Positions 8,581 through 18,300 of a stretch of 64,000 bases of DNA are shown one piece after another; within the stretch, counting starts at the first letter, position 1; each line of letters begins with the position of its first letter. The DNA comes from Hydrocarboniphaga sp. Its GTDB lineage: Bacteria; Pseudomonadota; Gammaproteobacteria; Nevskiales; Nevskiaceae. The translations under genes were made by a program, and so were the position numbers. Location: assembly GCF_028291725.1 (NCBI RefSeq), contig NZ_JAQGNT010000100.1, positions 1-64,000 of the forward strand. The letters run 5' to 3'. The notes under the pieces are model-generated. The model saw only the letters and a program-made list of their open reading frames with translations. It was not told the origin of the DNA and did no database searches.

Positions 8581-11040
8581 TCACGGCGCTTTGATCTTGA
8601 CGAGGTAGTCCTCGACTTCACCAAACATGACCTTGCCGGCGGTTTTTGCGCCACCAGCCCCGGCAGGGCTCAATCGGAATCGAGCATAGGTCTGGCCGAC
8701 GATTGCCGTTGCCGGCACCGTGAAGCTGAGGGTGTTGCTGCCGTTGTTGACGAGCTTCTTCGTGAAGATCTGCTCGCCGGCATCGCTCCAGTCGTCGTCA
8801 GCGTTGAAATCCATCCAGGCATCGAGTTGTGCGGTGCCGGCCGGTGCCGTGACAACCACGGTGACGCTGGCCGCCTTGCCGGGCTTGAGCTTGCTGAAGC
8901 TCACGCCGTCTTCGTCATCGGTGTTGTTGATGTCGTCGCCGGTGGCGCCGCTGTTGATCGGCTGACCGTCGGTTTCTGCATCGATGCCACTGCCCAGGTA
9001 GGGCCCGTCGGTGTTGATGAAGTGGCGTGCGCCGTTGTCGGCAAGCAGCGTCGGATAGGGCGACGGCGCATCGCCGTAGTCGGTGCCGATGCGGTAGAAG
9101 TGAATCGAGCCGCCGTCGATGCCGTCCGGTACATCGTCTTCCGGCGATCCCACGAGTAGATCGGTTCCCGATGCGGCAACTGCGTTACCGAACTTGTCGC
9201 CTGGCATGCCATCGATACCAAATAGTTCCGCCTGCTGGGACCAGGCCGATGCCGTCCGGACGAATACATAGGCCGCCCCTTCGTTTCCCGAGTCAGTTTT
9301 CTTTTTGGGTGCACCTACGAGGGCGACATCACCTGTTAGCCCCACCGCAAAACCGAAATGAGCACTTGTCTCGCTACCGGAGAAGTTCAGTGTCGCTTGT
9401 TGCTGCCAATTGGAGTCGTCCTTGCGCACGAAAACGTAGGCGCTGCCCTGATCTTGATTGCCTGCGACGTCATGCAACCACACTCCTATCAAGGCCGTGT
9501 CATTGGCGATAGCCAGAGCCGATCCGAACTGATCGTTGGGCATGCCATCGGCTGCGGTCAGCTTGGCCTGTTGCGACCAATCAGTGCCCGAGCGTTTGAA
9601 GACATAGGCCGAGCCTTGATCGACGTTGGCGCCGATGTCGTCTTTGAAGCTTGAGATCAGCGCCGTATCGCCCGAGAGGGCTACCGAATCGCCGAAGGCG
9701 TCCCCTGGCGCACCGTCTGCCGCAGTCAGTGTCGCTTGCCAGCTCCAACTGACGCCAGAGCGAACAAAGACATAGGCCGAGCCCTGATTGCCCTCCTGAC
9801 TGTCATCGCCGGGCGCGCCAACCAACAGAGTGTCATCTCCAAGCGCGATCGACGTACCGAAGCCTCCCACCGAGTTAGAGAACATGGACAATTGCGGCGT
9901 CCATACAGTGCCTGTCCGCTGGTACACTTGGACAGTTCCCGGAGAAGTTTCCGGGGAGCTATCCTTGGCTCCGTGACCGGCCGCCGCGGTATCACCGGAT
10001 ATCGCGACGGCCGTCCCTAGCTTGTAGCCTGGTACGCCTCCGAATCGAGCTTGCTGAGCCCAGGAATTGCCGCTATGGACGAAGATGTAGATGACTGAGT
10101 AAGGCGTTGAGACGATGGCGGTATCGCCCGATATAGCGACGCTGACGCCGAACTGTTGGCCTCCGGCATCCGGATTGCTGATAGTCTGGTCTTCATTGAC
10201 GAGCAGCGGATCGACGGTCACCGGATAGTGTGCTGCGGCATCGTCAAAGGCGATTTCGACGCGGTCTTTGCTTGGCGCGGTCAGCGTTGCGGGCAGCGAG
10301 CGGCCGTCGGCGTCGGTGACCACCAGCTTGTCGTACCGCAGACTGCGACCGGTGGCGTCAGTGAAGCGCAGGCTGCCGTCGGCTTGCGTGATGACCTCCA
10401 TGCCGGACACGGCTAGAACGATGCGGACCGGTTCGACCTTGTCCGGACGATCGCTGCTGGTATGTCTCGGCTGCCGGTGCAACTCGTAGCCATGTTCGAG
10501 ACCTGCCGGTGTATTGACGTACCACTCGGTCCAGCCGCTGCGGCGGTATTCGATGCGAGCACCATCCGCGACCGGCTGCACTGCTTCGGCTGCTTGACGC
10601 TGTGCGCCGCGTGACAAGGACAGTGTCTGCAAGCCGAGTGGCAAGCGTCCCGCCGCGTCAGAGCCGGTCGCCGGAATATCATGGCTTCTGGTACCGAAAG
10701 TAGCGGGTTCTCGGTTTCTCAACGACTCGAAACTGGCGCCTTCGCTGGTGAAGCGCAGCTGCAGATCCTGTTTCGGATTGTGGGAGCTGATGGTGTCCGG
10801 ATCCGATGGCACCGGCGCCGCCTCGTACTCGGCCTTCGCAATCTGCTGCTGGATGCCGGCCCAGGCTTCGGCGGTGATGCCTTGCGGGGTTTCGGAGCCC
10901 GAGACTCGCTGGCCGTGAGTGATCTTGCTCGCCGCGGTCTCGACGGATGATCCCGCCGCTGCATTGCTGATCGACGCAAGGGACCACAGCAAGACCGATG
11001 CAGTGGCGATGCGGATGCCGGCTCGTGTTGCTCTCGACAT
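8581..11040 (-). CDS. Secreted FG-GAP repeat protein with C-terminal GEVED domain
   Basis: An 819-aa protein with an N-terminal signal peptide (positive MSRATRAGIR, hydrophobic core, ISNAAA cleavage region). An Ala-rich linker domain follows to about residue 280. Then come about seven FG-GAP/integrin-alpha blades (about 290-650) with recurring FG..VA..GDTAL(I/V)(S/G) and GSAYVF motifs. The C-terminal ~95 residues form a GEVED domain (LDAWMDFNADDDW, YARFRLSP, GEVEDY). Such proteins are cell-surface or extracellular and probably bind calcium and partners; no enzyme motif was seen. The start at 11040 has GGGAGAG 7 nt upstream. It is convergent with aroE and looks monocistronic. Confidence 0.85.
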   Translation of the reverse strand: MSRATRAGIRIATASVLLWSLASISNAAAGSSVETAASKITHGQRVSGSETPQGITAEAWAGIQQQIAKAEYEAAPVPSDPDTISSHNPKQDLQLRFTSEGASFESLRNREPATFGTRSHDIPATGSDAAGRLPLGLQTLSLSRGAQRQAAEAVQPVADGARIEYRRSGWTEWYVNTPAGLEHGYELHRQPRHTSSDRPDKVEPVRIVLAVSGMEVITQADGSLRFTDATGRSLRYDKLVVTDADGRSLPATLTAPSKDRVEIAFDDAAAHYPVTVDPLLVNEDQTISNPDAGGQQFGVSVAISGDTAIVSTPYSVIYIFVHSGNSWAQQARFGGVPGYKLGTAVAISGDTAAAGHGAKDSSPETSPGTVQVYQRTGTVWTPQLSMFSNSVGGFGTSIALGDDTLLVGAPGDDSQEGNQGSAYVFVRSGVSWSWQATLTAADGAPGDAFGDSVALSGDTALISSFKDDIGANVDQGSAYVFKRSGTDWSQQAKLTAADGMPNDQFGSALAIANDTALIGVWLHDVAGNQDQGSAYVFVRKDDSNWQQQATLNFSGSETSAHFGFAVGLTGDVALVGAPKKKTDSGNEGAAYVFVRTASAWSQQAELFGIDGMPGDKFGNAVAASGTDLLVGSPEDDVPDGIDGGSIHFYRIGTDYGDAPSPYPTLLADNGARHFINTDGPYLGSGIDAETDGQPINSGATGDDINNTDDEDGVSFSKLKPGKAASVTVVVTAPAGTAQLDAWMDFNADDDWSDAGEQIFTKKLVNNGSNTLSFTVPATAIVGQTYARFRLSPAGAGGAKTAGKVMFGEVEDYLVKIKAP

Positions 11041-11322
11041 AAAAACTCTCCCTTGTGTACAGCTGCACACATCATTTTGTCGGCCGCCTAAAGATGCCGC
11101 GGCGGCTCATTTTCTGAATCCCCGGCCCGACGCTATGCCAACAGGATGACAGCTGCAATCTCTTTTCAAGCTTTTGGTGGCGGCTTTGGCGAAGCCGATC
11201 CGTTAACTCGACAGCAAGTTCCACTTAAGCCCCGGCTCATAGGCGCACAGGCAATCTGGCCGCAGTTGAACGGAGCGGTGGCCTGGCCTCCATCCGTCAG
11301 CACTCACAAAAAGGAGGCTGTC
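11041..11322. other. Intergenic, divergent promoter region
   Basis: 282 bp between the divergent FG-GAP gene and the DUF1328 gene. I see no coding frame or palindrome of the families found elsewhere. It should hold promoters for both genes, but I cannot assign -35/-10 boxes with confidence. Confidence 0.4.
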
Positions 11323-11487
11323 ATGCTGAGCTATGCCGTCATCTTTCTGGTTATCGCGTTGATCGCAGGTGGTCTGGGTTTCTTCGGCGTCGCGGGTACT
11401 GCGGCCTGGATTGCCAAGGTGCTGTTCCTGGTATTCCTGGTGCTGTTCGTGGTGTCGCTGATCACCGGCCGCCGCACGGTACCGTGA
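11323..11487 (+). CDS. DUF1328 (YtjA-like) small membrane protein
   Basis: A 54-aa protein with two transmembrane helices separated by a short glycine-rich turn ([20 protein letters not shown]), as in the UPF0391/DUF1328 family, ending in a basic tail. The start at 11323 is set by AAGGAGG 6 nt upstream. Family members are often found with BON and CsbD genes and respond to osmotic or envelope stress, as here; the molecular role is unknown. A strong hairpin terminator follows directly. Confidence 0.88.
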   Translation: MLSYAVIFLVIALIAGGLGFFGVAGTAAWIAKVLFLVFLVLFVVSLITGRRTVP

Positions 11488-11493
11488 CGAATC

Positions 11494-11535
11494 GGGCCGG
11501 CGGCTGCGTTGTGCCGCCGGCCCGTTCATTCGTTT
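11494..11535 (+). terminator. Rho-independent-like terminator after DUF1328 gene
   Basis: GGGCCGGCGGC and GCCGCCGGCCC form an 11-bp stem with an 8-nt loop, followed by a loose T-rich stretch (GTTCATTCGTTTT). It lies 7 nt after the stop. Confidence 0.75.
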
Positions 11536-11643
11536 TGCGAATCGTGTTGCGTCGCCGCCGATTCGCACCGTCCACGCGACGGACTCCAATTCCAATTCGC
11601 ATCACTCTCCCTTAGTTCCATTCAGTCAAGCAAAGGATTGCTC

Positions 11644-12282
11644 ATGAATAACTCGACTTCGCTGTTCAAGAAATCGCTGATGATCGCCGGCATCGTTGCG
11701 ACGCTGGGCGTCGCCGCGTGCCATCGCAACGATGGCCAGATGACCGATAGCGCGGCTGCCGACGCACCCAAGGAAAGCGCCAGCATCGGCGCGGCGATGG
11801 ACGACACGGCGATCACCGCCAAGGTCAAGCAGCGCCTGATGTCGGACGAGCGCATGGAAACCGCGAAGATCGACATCGAAACCAATAACGGCGTGGTCAC
11901 GCTGAGCGGTTCCGCACCGTCGGCCGATGCGAAGCACGCCGCCGAAGAACTTGCGCGCAATGTCGCCGAGGTTCAGGGCATCGACAACCGGATTGCGGCG
12001 CCCGGCGCGATGGACGATATGAGTGCCAAGGCCGAGAACGCGGCCGACCAGGTCGGCTCGACGATCTCGGATGCGACGATCACGACCAAGGTCAAGGCGC
12101 AGTTCGCTGCCGACGACGTGGTCAAGGCGACGGCGATCAAGGTCGACACCGACAAGGGCGTGGTCACGCTCAAGGGCGAAGTGGCCAGCGCCGAGGCGCA
12201 CAAGCGTGCGGTCGATATCACTCGCAGGATCGACGGCGTCAAGAGCGTCGACGATGACCAGCTGAAGATCAGCCAGTCGTAA
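11644..12282 (+). CDS. Periplasmic lipoprotein with two BON domains (OsmY-like)
   Basis: A 212-aa protein with a lipoprotein signal peptide: positively charged start, hydrophobic core and lipobox GVAAC with Cys at residue 26. Two BON domains follow at about 55-120 (TAKVKQRLMSDE...GVVTLSGSAPS) and 138-205 (TTKVKAQFAADD...GVVTLKGEV). BON proteins bind phospholipid or stabilise the envelope in osmotic stress. AAGGA precedes the ATG at 11644. It sits between the DUF1328 and CsbD genes, both also stress-linked. Confidence 0.88.
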   Translation: MNNSTSLFKKSLMIAGIVATLGVAACHRNDGQMTDSAAADAPKESASIGAAMDDTAITAKVKQRLMSDERMETAKIDIETNNGVVTLSGSAPSADAKHAAEELARNVAEVQGIDNRIAAPGAMDDMSAKAENAADQVGSTISDATITTKVKAQFAADDVVKATAIKVDTDKGVVTLKGEVASAEAHKRAVDITRRIDGVKSVDDDQLKISQS

Positions 12283-12352
12283 GCAGGGCCGCAGCAGGGC
12301 CCGAATATTTATCCCGTTGCATCCGCATACCAGGCACAGGAGCAGAAAGAAC

Positions 12353-12544
12353 ATGGACAAGAACACCATCGAAGGTAAGGCCAAGCAAGTCGTCGGCGCC
12401 GCCAAGCAGAAAGCCGGCGAGTTGATCGACAACAAGGAGATGCAGGTCAAGGGCGGCGTGCAGCGCGTCGAAGGCAAAGTCCAGGAGAACTATGGCAAGG
12501 CCAAGGACGCCGTCAAGGACGGCGCCAAGAAGTTCGATCACTAG
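12353..12544 (+). CDS. CsbD family stress protein
   Basis: A 63-aa hydrophilic, Lys/Glu-rich protein with the CsbD pattern IEGKAKQVVGAAKQKAGE followed by QRVEGKVQENYGKAKDAVKD. Family members are general-stress induced in many bacteria, with no established biochemical function. AGGAG lies about 11 nt before the ATG at 12353. The stop codon TAG is part of the CTAG at the left edge of a palindromic element, which separates the gene from its terminator at 12728. Confidence 0.88.
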   Translation: MDKNTIEGKAKQVVGAAKQKAGELIDNKEMQVKGGVQRVEGKVQENYGKAKDAVKDGAKKFDH

Positions 12545-12708
12545 CAGCCTGTCGGGCTTGGGATGATCGGCTGCAAAAGCGTCTGTGCGGTCCATATTTC
12601 GTCGCCTTCTCGGCCCATAGCGGCGCTATGAGCCTTCGAAGTCGGCGCAATCTGTCCTCGCACAGCCACTTTTTCGCTCTCGGTCACCCAAGTCCGGCAG
12701 GCTGCTAG
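12541..12708. mobile_element. MITE-like element, family F, copy 1
   Basis: 168 bp bounded by CTAG and terminal inverted repeats of 21 bp with two mismatches (left CTAGCAGCCTGTCGGGCTTG, right ends GGCAGGCTGCTAG). The interior has a secondary palindrome (CCCATAGCGGCGCTATG) and an imperfect hairpin, and no coding frame. A second copy with the same ends but a different interior is at 31739-31904. The left CTAG contains the csbD-like stop codon. CTAG may be a target-site duplication or part of the repeat. Confidence 0.75.
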
Positions 12709-12727
12709 TCAAGACCGCTGAAACCAG

Positions 12728-12758
12728 GGCCGCGTCGGTACTCCGACGCGGCCTTTTT
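12728..12758 (+). terminator. Strong intrinsic terminator
   Basis: GGCCGCGTCGG, loop TACT, CCGACGCGGCC, then TTTTT. It presumably served the CsbD gene before the 12541 element inserted between stop codon and terminator. Confidence 0.88.
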
Positions 12759-12846
12759 GCATCTTGGCATCCATCTCGCATTTCGTGACGTAAGCTTTGA
12801 TGTCAAGATCGGTACTGTTAAGGACCGGTCGCAATAGGAGAACACC

Positions 12847-13359
12847 ATGCTCAACCCCCATGCCCTCAGCCGCGCCGGACTCGGCTTGGCCCTTGTCACC
12901 GGCTTTGCCTTTGCCGCTCCGGCGATGGCCGATTCGTCCGAGTCCGCCCCCGTCGTTGCACCGGCAGCGACGGTCGCACCCGCAGCGCCGGTTGCCGCTG
13001 TGCCCGTCACGCCCGCGGCAGCGGCCACGGCCCCCGACGCGGTTGCGATGTCGGCCCCGGCCGACGCGCCGGTCCCGATCAGCGGTGTCGAGGCGCGGAT
13101 TCTGACCGGCGCCGAGGTGGTGCAGGACATTACGCCGTACACGATGACCGAGGCCGATCGCGAGATCGCCGCCAAGGTGATCGACATCCTCGCCGCCGAC
13201 AACAAGCTGCGCGGCCGCATCGCGGTGTCGGTGCTCAACGGCGAGGTGCTGCTGTCGGGCAAGGTCAAGTCGGTGCCGATGATCTATCGCGCGGTCGAGC
13301 TGTCGCGCCGCGTGGTCAGCGACGGCAAGGTGAACGTCGACAATCTGTGGCGCGGCTGA
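12847..13359 (+). CDS. Secreted protein with a BON-like C-terminal domain
   Basis: A 170-aa protein with a classical signal peptide (cleavage after APAMA, about residue 28). An Ala/Pro/Val-rich low-complexity stretch runs to about residue 75, then a domain resembling BON (AKVIDILAADNKLRGRIAV, GEVLLSGKVKS, DGKVNVDNLW). It is probably periplasmic. AATAGGAG precedes the ATG at 12847. With the lipoprotein at 11644 it makes two BON-type proteins in 2 kb. The fold assignment is moderate because the domain is short. Confidence 0.7.
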   Translation: MLNPHALSRAGLGLALVTGFAFAAPAMADSSESAPVVAPAATVAPAAPVAAVPVTPAAAATAPDAVAMSAPADAPVPISGVEARILTGAEVVQDITPYTMTEADREIAAKVIDILAADNKLRGRIAVSVLNGEVLLSGKVKSVPMIYRAVELSRRVVSDGKVNVDNLWRG

Positions 13360-13405
13360 TCCCCGTAGCTTCGATTCGCGGTCTCGGATCGCGCTAAGCG
13401 CTACG

Positions 13406-13437
13406 CCTTCCTCGCGCGGGGAAGGGGTTTTGATTTT
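13406..13437 (+). terminator. Probable terminator after the BON-like gene
   Basis: CCTTCC, loop of 8 nt, GGAAGG followed by GGTTTTGATTTT. A short but T-rich hairpin 46 nt after the stop. Confidence 0.5.
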
Positions 13438-13505
13438 GAGCGGCCCTCGCGCCGTCGTGTCCTTCGTTCAGACATTTGATGGCCGCTTCCATAATATGCG
13501 GGACG

Positions 13506-15341
13506 ATGATCCGTCGCCTCAGCGCAATCTGCCTGCTGGTTCTGTTGCCGCTGTCTGCCGCGCAGGCCGCTGTGCGCGTCGACGTGAGCGGCCTGGGCCC
13601 TGACGAAAAGACCAATGTCCTGGCCCGGCTGACGATACGCCAACAGGGTGATCGCAAGGATCTAAGCGAAAGCCTGGTCGAGCGGCTGCACGAGCAGGCG
13701 CCTGCCGATATCCGCGTCGCGCTGCAGCCTTTCGGCTGGTACACGCCGAGCATCGAGGCCGAACTCAGCGGCTCCGAGCCGACCTGGGTGGCGCACTATC
13801 GTGTCGACGCCGGCGAGCCGACGCTGATCAGCAAGATCGATGTCCAGCTGCTCGGCGAGGGCGCCGAGCACGAGGCTTTCAAGGCGGCCCTGCGTCGCGC
13901 CAACCGCCGCCTGACCCTGGGCGAGCGGCTCAAGCATGCCGACTACGAGGAGGCCAAGAAGCTGCTCACCGACGCCGCGTATGCGGGCGGCTTTCTCGAT
14001 GCGTATTGGGCGGTCAGCGAGCTGCGCGTCAATCCGGATTCGCGCCAGGCCGAGATCTATCTGCATCTGCAGACCGGGCCGCGCTACGCCTTTGGCCGCG
14101 TCACGCTGCAGCAGGACGGCGAGCAGGGCCTGAACCAGGACTTCGTCGAGCGCTACCTATCGTTGAAGGAGGGCGAACCCTTCGATCCGCAGAAGCTGCT
14201 CGACCAGCAGTTCGCGCTCAGCGATCTGGGCTACTTCCAATCGGTGGAAATCACACCGCAGCGCACCGAGGCCGACGCCGAACACCGCGTGCCGCTGGTG
14301 ATCCACACCACGCCGCGCAAGAAGCATCGCTACGAAGGCGGCATCGGCTACGGCACCGATACCGGCGCGCGCGTGTCGCTGGGCACCGAGTGGCGGCAGA
14401 TCAACCAATGGGGCCACAACCTCGACGCGAGTGCGCGCGTATCGCAGATCAAGGACACCGCGGCCGCCAACTATCGTGTACCGCAGGGCGCCAAGCCCGG
14501 CGAGAACCTGACCTTCAGCGCGATCCAGGATCGGGAAGCTCTGAACGAAGGCGACACCTCAAAATACACTTTCGGTGCGAGCCTTAACCGGCATCCGGGC
14601 GAGTGGCAGCGGCGCTTGTATCTGGAGTACTCGCACGAGCGGTCCACGTTCCCCATGAAGCAAGCGGTACTCGATCCCGTCACCGGAGCGCCGCAGACCG
14701 ATCCCGTGACCGGAGACGAGATAACCGAGTCGGTCGATCAGACTGCGACGGCGGATCTGCTGACGCCGGGCGTGTCGTTCACGCGTACCGATTCCGACGA
14801 TCCGATCTTCGCGCACCGCGGCTGGTACGTGTTTGCCGACGTGCATGGCGCCCAGAAGAACGCCTTGTCGAGCACCTCGTTCGTGCGCACTTATCTGCTG
14901 ACCCGCGGTGTCTACTCGCTGGACTACAAGACGCGCCTGCTCGGCCGCGTGGAGCTGGGCGCGAACTTTCACGACCGGTTCACCGACCTGCCGGCGACGC
15001 AGCGTTTCTTCGCTGGCGGCGACAACAGCGTGCGCGGTTACAGCTACGAGTCGATCGGCACCGACGGCGAGGGCAACGTTACCGGTGGCCAGTACCTGGC
15101 CACGTTCAGCACCGAGCTGGAACGCCGGATCAAGGGCAACTGGGGCGCAGCGGTGTTCGTCGATGCCGGCGGCGCCGACGAAGTGTTTCTGCCGAAACTT
15201 TATTACGGCGTCGGTGCCGGCTTGCGCTACCGCGCGCCGGTCGGCTCGTTCCAGGTCGACCTGGCGCATCCCTTGACCGGCGACGCCGAGGGCCAGTTCA
15301 TCGGCCTGCGCCTGCATATCAGCGTGCGGGTGGGGCTGTGA
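13506..15341 (+). CDS. tamA: TamA, Omp85-family outer-membrane translocation/assembly protein
   Basis: The outer-membrane half of the TAM complex that helps insert outer-membrane proteins and move lipids. The 611-aa protein has a signal peptide (LLVLLPLSAAQA), POTRA domains (about 25-260; e.g. GEPFDPQKLLDQQFALSDLG), and a 16-strand barrel with the Omp85 motif VRGYSYESIG and a C-terminal LRLHISVRVGL strand. The start at 13506 gives the natural signal peptide; a longer frame begins 30 nt upstream. tamB overlaps its stop codon by four bases (GTGA). Confidence 0.92.
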   Translation: MIRRLSAICLLVLLPLSAAQAAVRVDVSGLGPDEKTNVLARLTIRQQGDRKDLSESLVERLHEQAPADIRVALQPFGWYTPSIEAELSGSEPTWVAHYRVDAGEPTLISKIDVQLLGEGAEHEAFKAALRRANRRLTLGERLKHADYEEAKKLLTDAAYAGGFLDAYWAVSELRVNPDSRQAEIYLHLQTGPRYAFGRVTLQQDGEQGLNQDFVERYLSLKEGEPFDPQKLLDQQFALSDLGYFQSVEITPQRTEADAEHRVPLVIHTTPRKKHRYEGGIGYGTDTGARVSLGTEWRQINQWGHNLDASARVSQIKDTAAANYRVPQGAKPGENLTFSAIQDREALNEGDTSKYTFGASLNRHPGEWQRRLYLEYSHERSTFPMKQAVLDPVTGAPQTDPVTGDEITESVDQTATADLLTPGVSFTRTDSDDPIFAHRGWYVFADVHGAQKNALSSTSFVRTYLLTRGVYSLDYKTRLLGRVELGANFHDRFTDLPATQRFFAGGDNSVRGYSYESIGTDGEGNVTGGQYLATFSTELERRIKGNWGAAVFVDAGGADEVFLPKLYYGVGAGLRYRAPVGSFQVDLAHPLTGDAEGQFIGLRLHISVRVGL

Positions 15342-18300
15342 GGAAAGTACTGCTTGCCGCCGGCGCGCTGTTCCTGTTCTTCGCATTGAGCCTGCCGGGC
15401 GGCGTCTGGTGGCTGATCGCCAGCGAATCCGGCAACGGCGTGCTGCTGGCCCGGCTCGCTCCGCTGATCGGCGCGCAGATCAGCATCGGTGAGCGCAAGG
15501 GCGATATCAGCGGCTCGCTGGAATGGCGCGATCTGGTCTACGAGGACCGCTACGCCCGCGTCACCGCAAAAAGTCTGGTGCTGCACTGGACGCCGGCGCA
15601 TCTGTACGAGCGCAGGGCGTCGGTGCAGGAGCTGGTTGCCGACGGCCTCGAAGTGCATCTGAAGCCCAGCGATACTCCGTCGCCGCCCAGTGGCAAGCCG
15701 CCGCTGTCGCGCTTGCCGGTCAACGTCGAGCTGGAGCATCTGGCGGTCACCGACCTGAAGTTCTGGGCCGCCGGAGCCGAGCAGCCGATCGTGCTGCCGC
15801 GCGCCGAATTCGTCGGCCGCTGGATCGGCTCGCGCGTCACCGTCGAACGTCTCATCGCGGACTATCCGCAGGCCGGCCACGTTTCGCTGCAGGCCGAGGC
15901 CGAGCTGAGCGACAAGGGCGTCGACATCCGCAAGCTGTCGCTGCTGTCGCCGATCGTGGCCAGCGCGCAGGGTTTCGTCGGCTACCAGAGTGCGAGCGAT
16001 CTGCAGCTGGCCTGGCGCGACCTGGTCTGGCCGATGCCCGGTGTGGCCGGCGCCGCTGCGGACGCGCAGCCGCTGGTTGCCAGCAAGCAAGGCACCGCGA
16101 CGCTGAAGGGGCCGTGGAGCGACATCGCGTTCAGTGTTGCCGCGGCGCTTGGCGCCGACGGCCAGCTGCAGGCCCAGGGCCGCTGGAACGGCAAGCTCGA
16201 CGCAAGCGCGCAATGGACCCAGCTGACCTGGCCGATGCTCGCCCCACCCGCGGCGGCGGCGAATGCAAAAACCCCGGCACCGGTTCAGCCCTACCAGTCG
16301 GCACGCGGCGCGCTGTCGTTCAAGGGCCTGCCGGACGCCTATGCCTTCGATCTGGACGCCGACCTGGTCGCGCAGGAGCAGGCCGGCCATGTCCAGGCGC
16401 GCGGTGCCGGCAGCACCCGCTCGGTTGATCTTGAAACTCTGCAGCTCGCGGTCGGCGCGGGCCGGCTCGAGGCCGCCGGCCAGCTGGCCTGGGCGCCGCA
16501 GCCCAGCGGCGCGCTCAAGGGGCGTATCCAGAAGTTCGATCCGAGCCTGTTCGCCGCCGCCTGGCCGGGCGATCTGAACGGCGAATTCAGCGTCGACGGC
16601 GCAGTCGCGCAAAAACCGGGATCGACTGATGCGCCATCCGATCCGGCGCTGCATTTCATCGTCGCGCTGCATGACTCGCGGCTGCGCAACTACCCGCTGA
16701 AGCTCGACGTCGAAGGCCGCTACGCCCAGCGCGCGCTCGACATCGCCAGCCTCGAGCTGCGCAGCGGCGACAGCGTACTGACCGCCAGCGGCCACGCCAC
16801 CGAGCCCTACGACCTGCAGGCGCAGCTGCTCAGCCAGCATATGAACGAACTGTGGCCCGGGCTCGGCGGCAGCATCCAGGCCAAGGCGCAGTTCCGCGGC
16901 AGCCTGAAGGCGCCGACGCTGGTCGCCGAAGCCGAGCTGGCGCATGCCAGCTGGCAGGACTACGCGATGGCGGGGCTGACGCTGAAAACCGACCTGGATT
17001 GGAACGGCCCGCTGACGATCGAGGCCAAGGCGCGCGATCTATCGGTGGGCACGCATCTCGAAACCCTGGAGTTGCACGGCAGCGGTACGCGCGGCGAGCA
17101 CCGCCTGAGCCTGGCGCTGGCCAGCCACGACATCAAGGCCGATGTGCTGCTGGCTGGCGGCTGGGACGACAAGACTCAGCGCTGGCAGGGCCAACTCGCC
17201 GAAGGCCATGTCGCGCCGCAGAAGCTGCCCCCGTGGAGCCTGAGCCAGGCCGCGCCGCTGCTGCTGTCGGCGACGCAGAACGACATCGGCCCGGCCTGCT
17301 GGACCGCCAACCCGGGCCAGGTGTGCATCGAGGCGCACCAGACCCCCGATACCACGCGGGCCAAGATGCAGATCGCGCAACTGGCGTTCGCGTCGTTCCA
17401 GGCCTTGTTGCCGGACGACATGAAACTACAGGGCGAGCTCAACGGCAGCGCTTCGGCCGAGATCGCCGGCGGCGCCTTGCGCCAGGCCGATGCCCAGCTG
17501 ACCACCACGGCCGGCTCGATGCAGCTGGGCGAGCGCCGTTTCAAGTTCCTGCCAGGGCATCTGAGCGTGTCCGACGCGCCCGAGCAGGGCCGCGCCGAGC
17601 TGCGCCTGCCGCTGGAAGTCGGCGGCATCGAGGGCGATACCACGCTGGCGCCGGGTGCAGTGCTCGGCGAGCGCGCACTGGCCGGCGACATCCGGCTCGA
17701 CTTCCCCGATCTGGCCTTCCTGTCGGTGCTGTCCAACGAGATCAGCAGCGCCAGCGGCAAGCTCAGCGGGCAGTACCGCATCGGCGGCAAGGTCAGTGCG
17801 CCGGAGTTCGCGGGCGAGGCCCGGCTCAGCGACGGCACGATGAAGCTGACCCGGCCCGGCATCGAGCTGACCGGCCTGAACGCGACCGTCACCGGCCACG
17901 CCGACGGCAGCGTGCATCTGGTTGCCGAGGCCAAGTCCGGTGGTGGCACGCTCAGCGTCGATGGCCAGGTGTTGACCGGGTCGCTGGCGGTAGAGCCGGT
18001 GTCCGGCTCCGCGGCGCCGAACCTGCGGCGCAAGAGCAATGACGCCAAGACCAATGTCGAAACCGCGGCCACCGTCGCCGCAGCCGCCGCGCCGCCGACC
18101 GAAAAAGCCAATGCCAACGCGCCGGTCGCTGCGCCTTCCGGCGGCGTCGCGACTCCGTCGACGCAGCCGCCGCCGCCGGCGATTCTACCCACCGAGAACA
18201 GCCAGGGACTGAAGCTGGTGGTGCAGGTCGACGGCAGCGATTTCCAGGTCGCGAACCTGCCGCAGGCCCAGGTCTGGGCGTCGCCGAATCTGCGCTTCAC

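Noticed and set aside
14603-15337. In-frame extension upstream of tamB
   Set aside because: It lies within tamA in another frame; the GTGA overlap start at 15338 is the natural tamB start.
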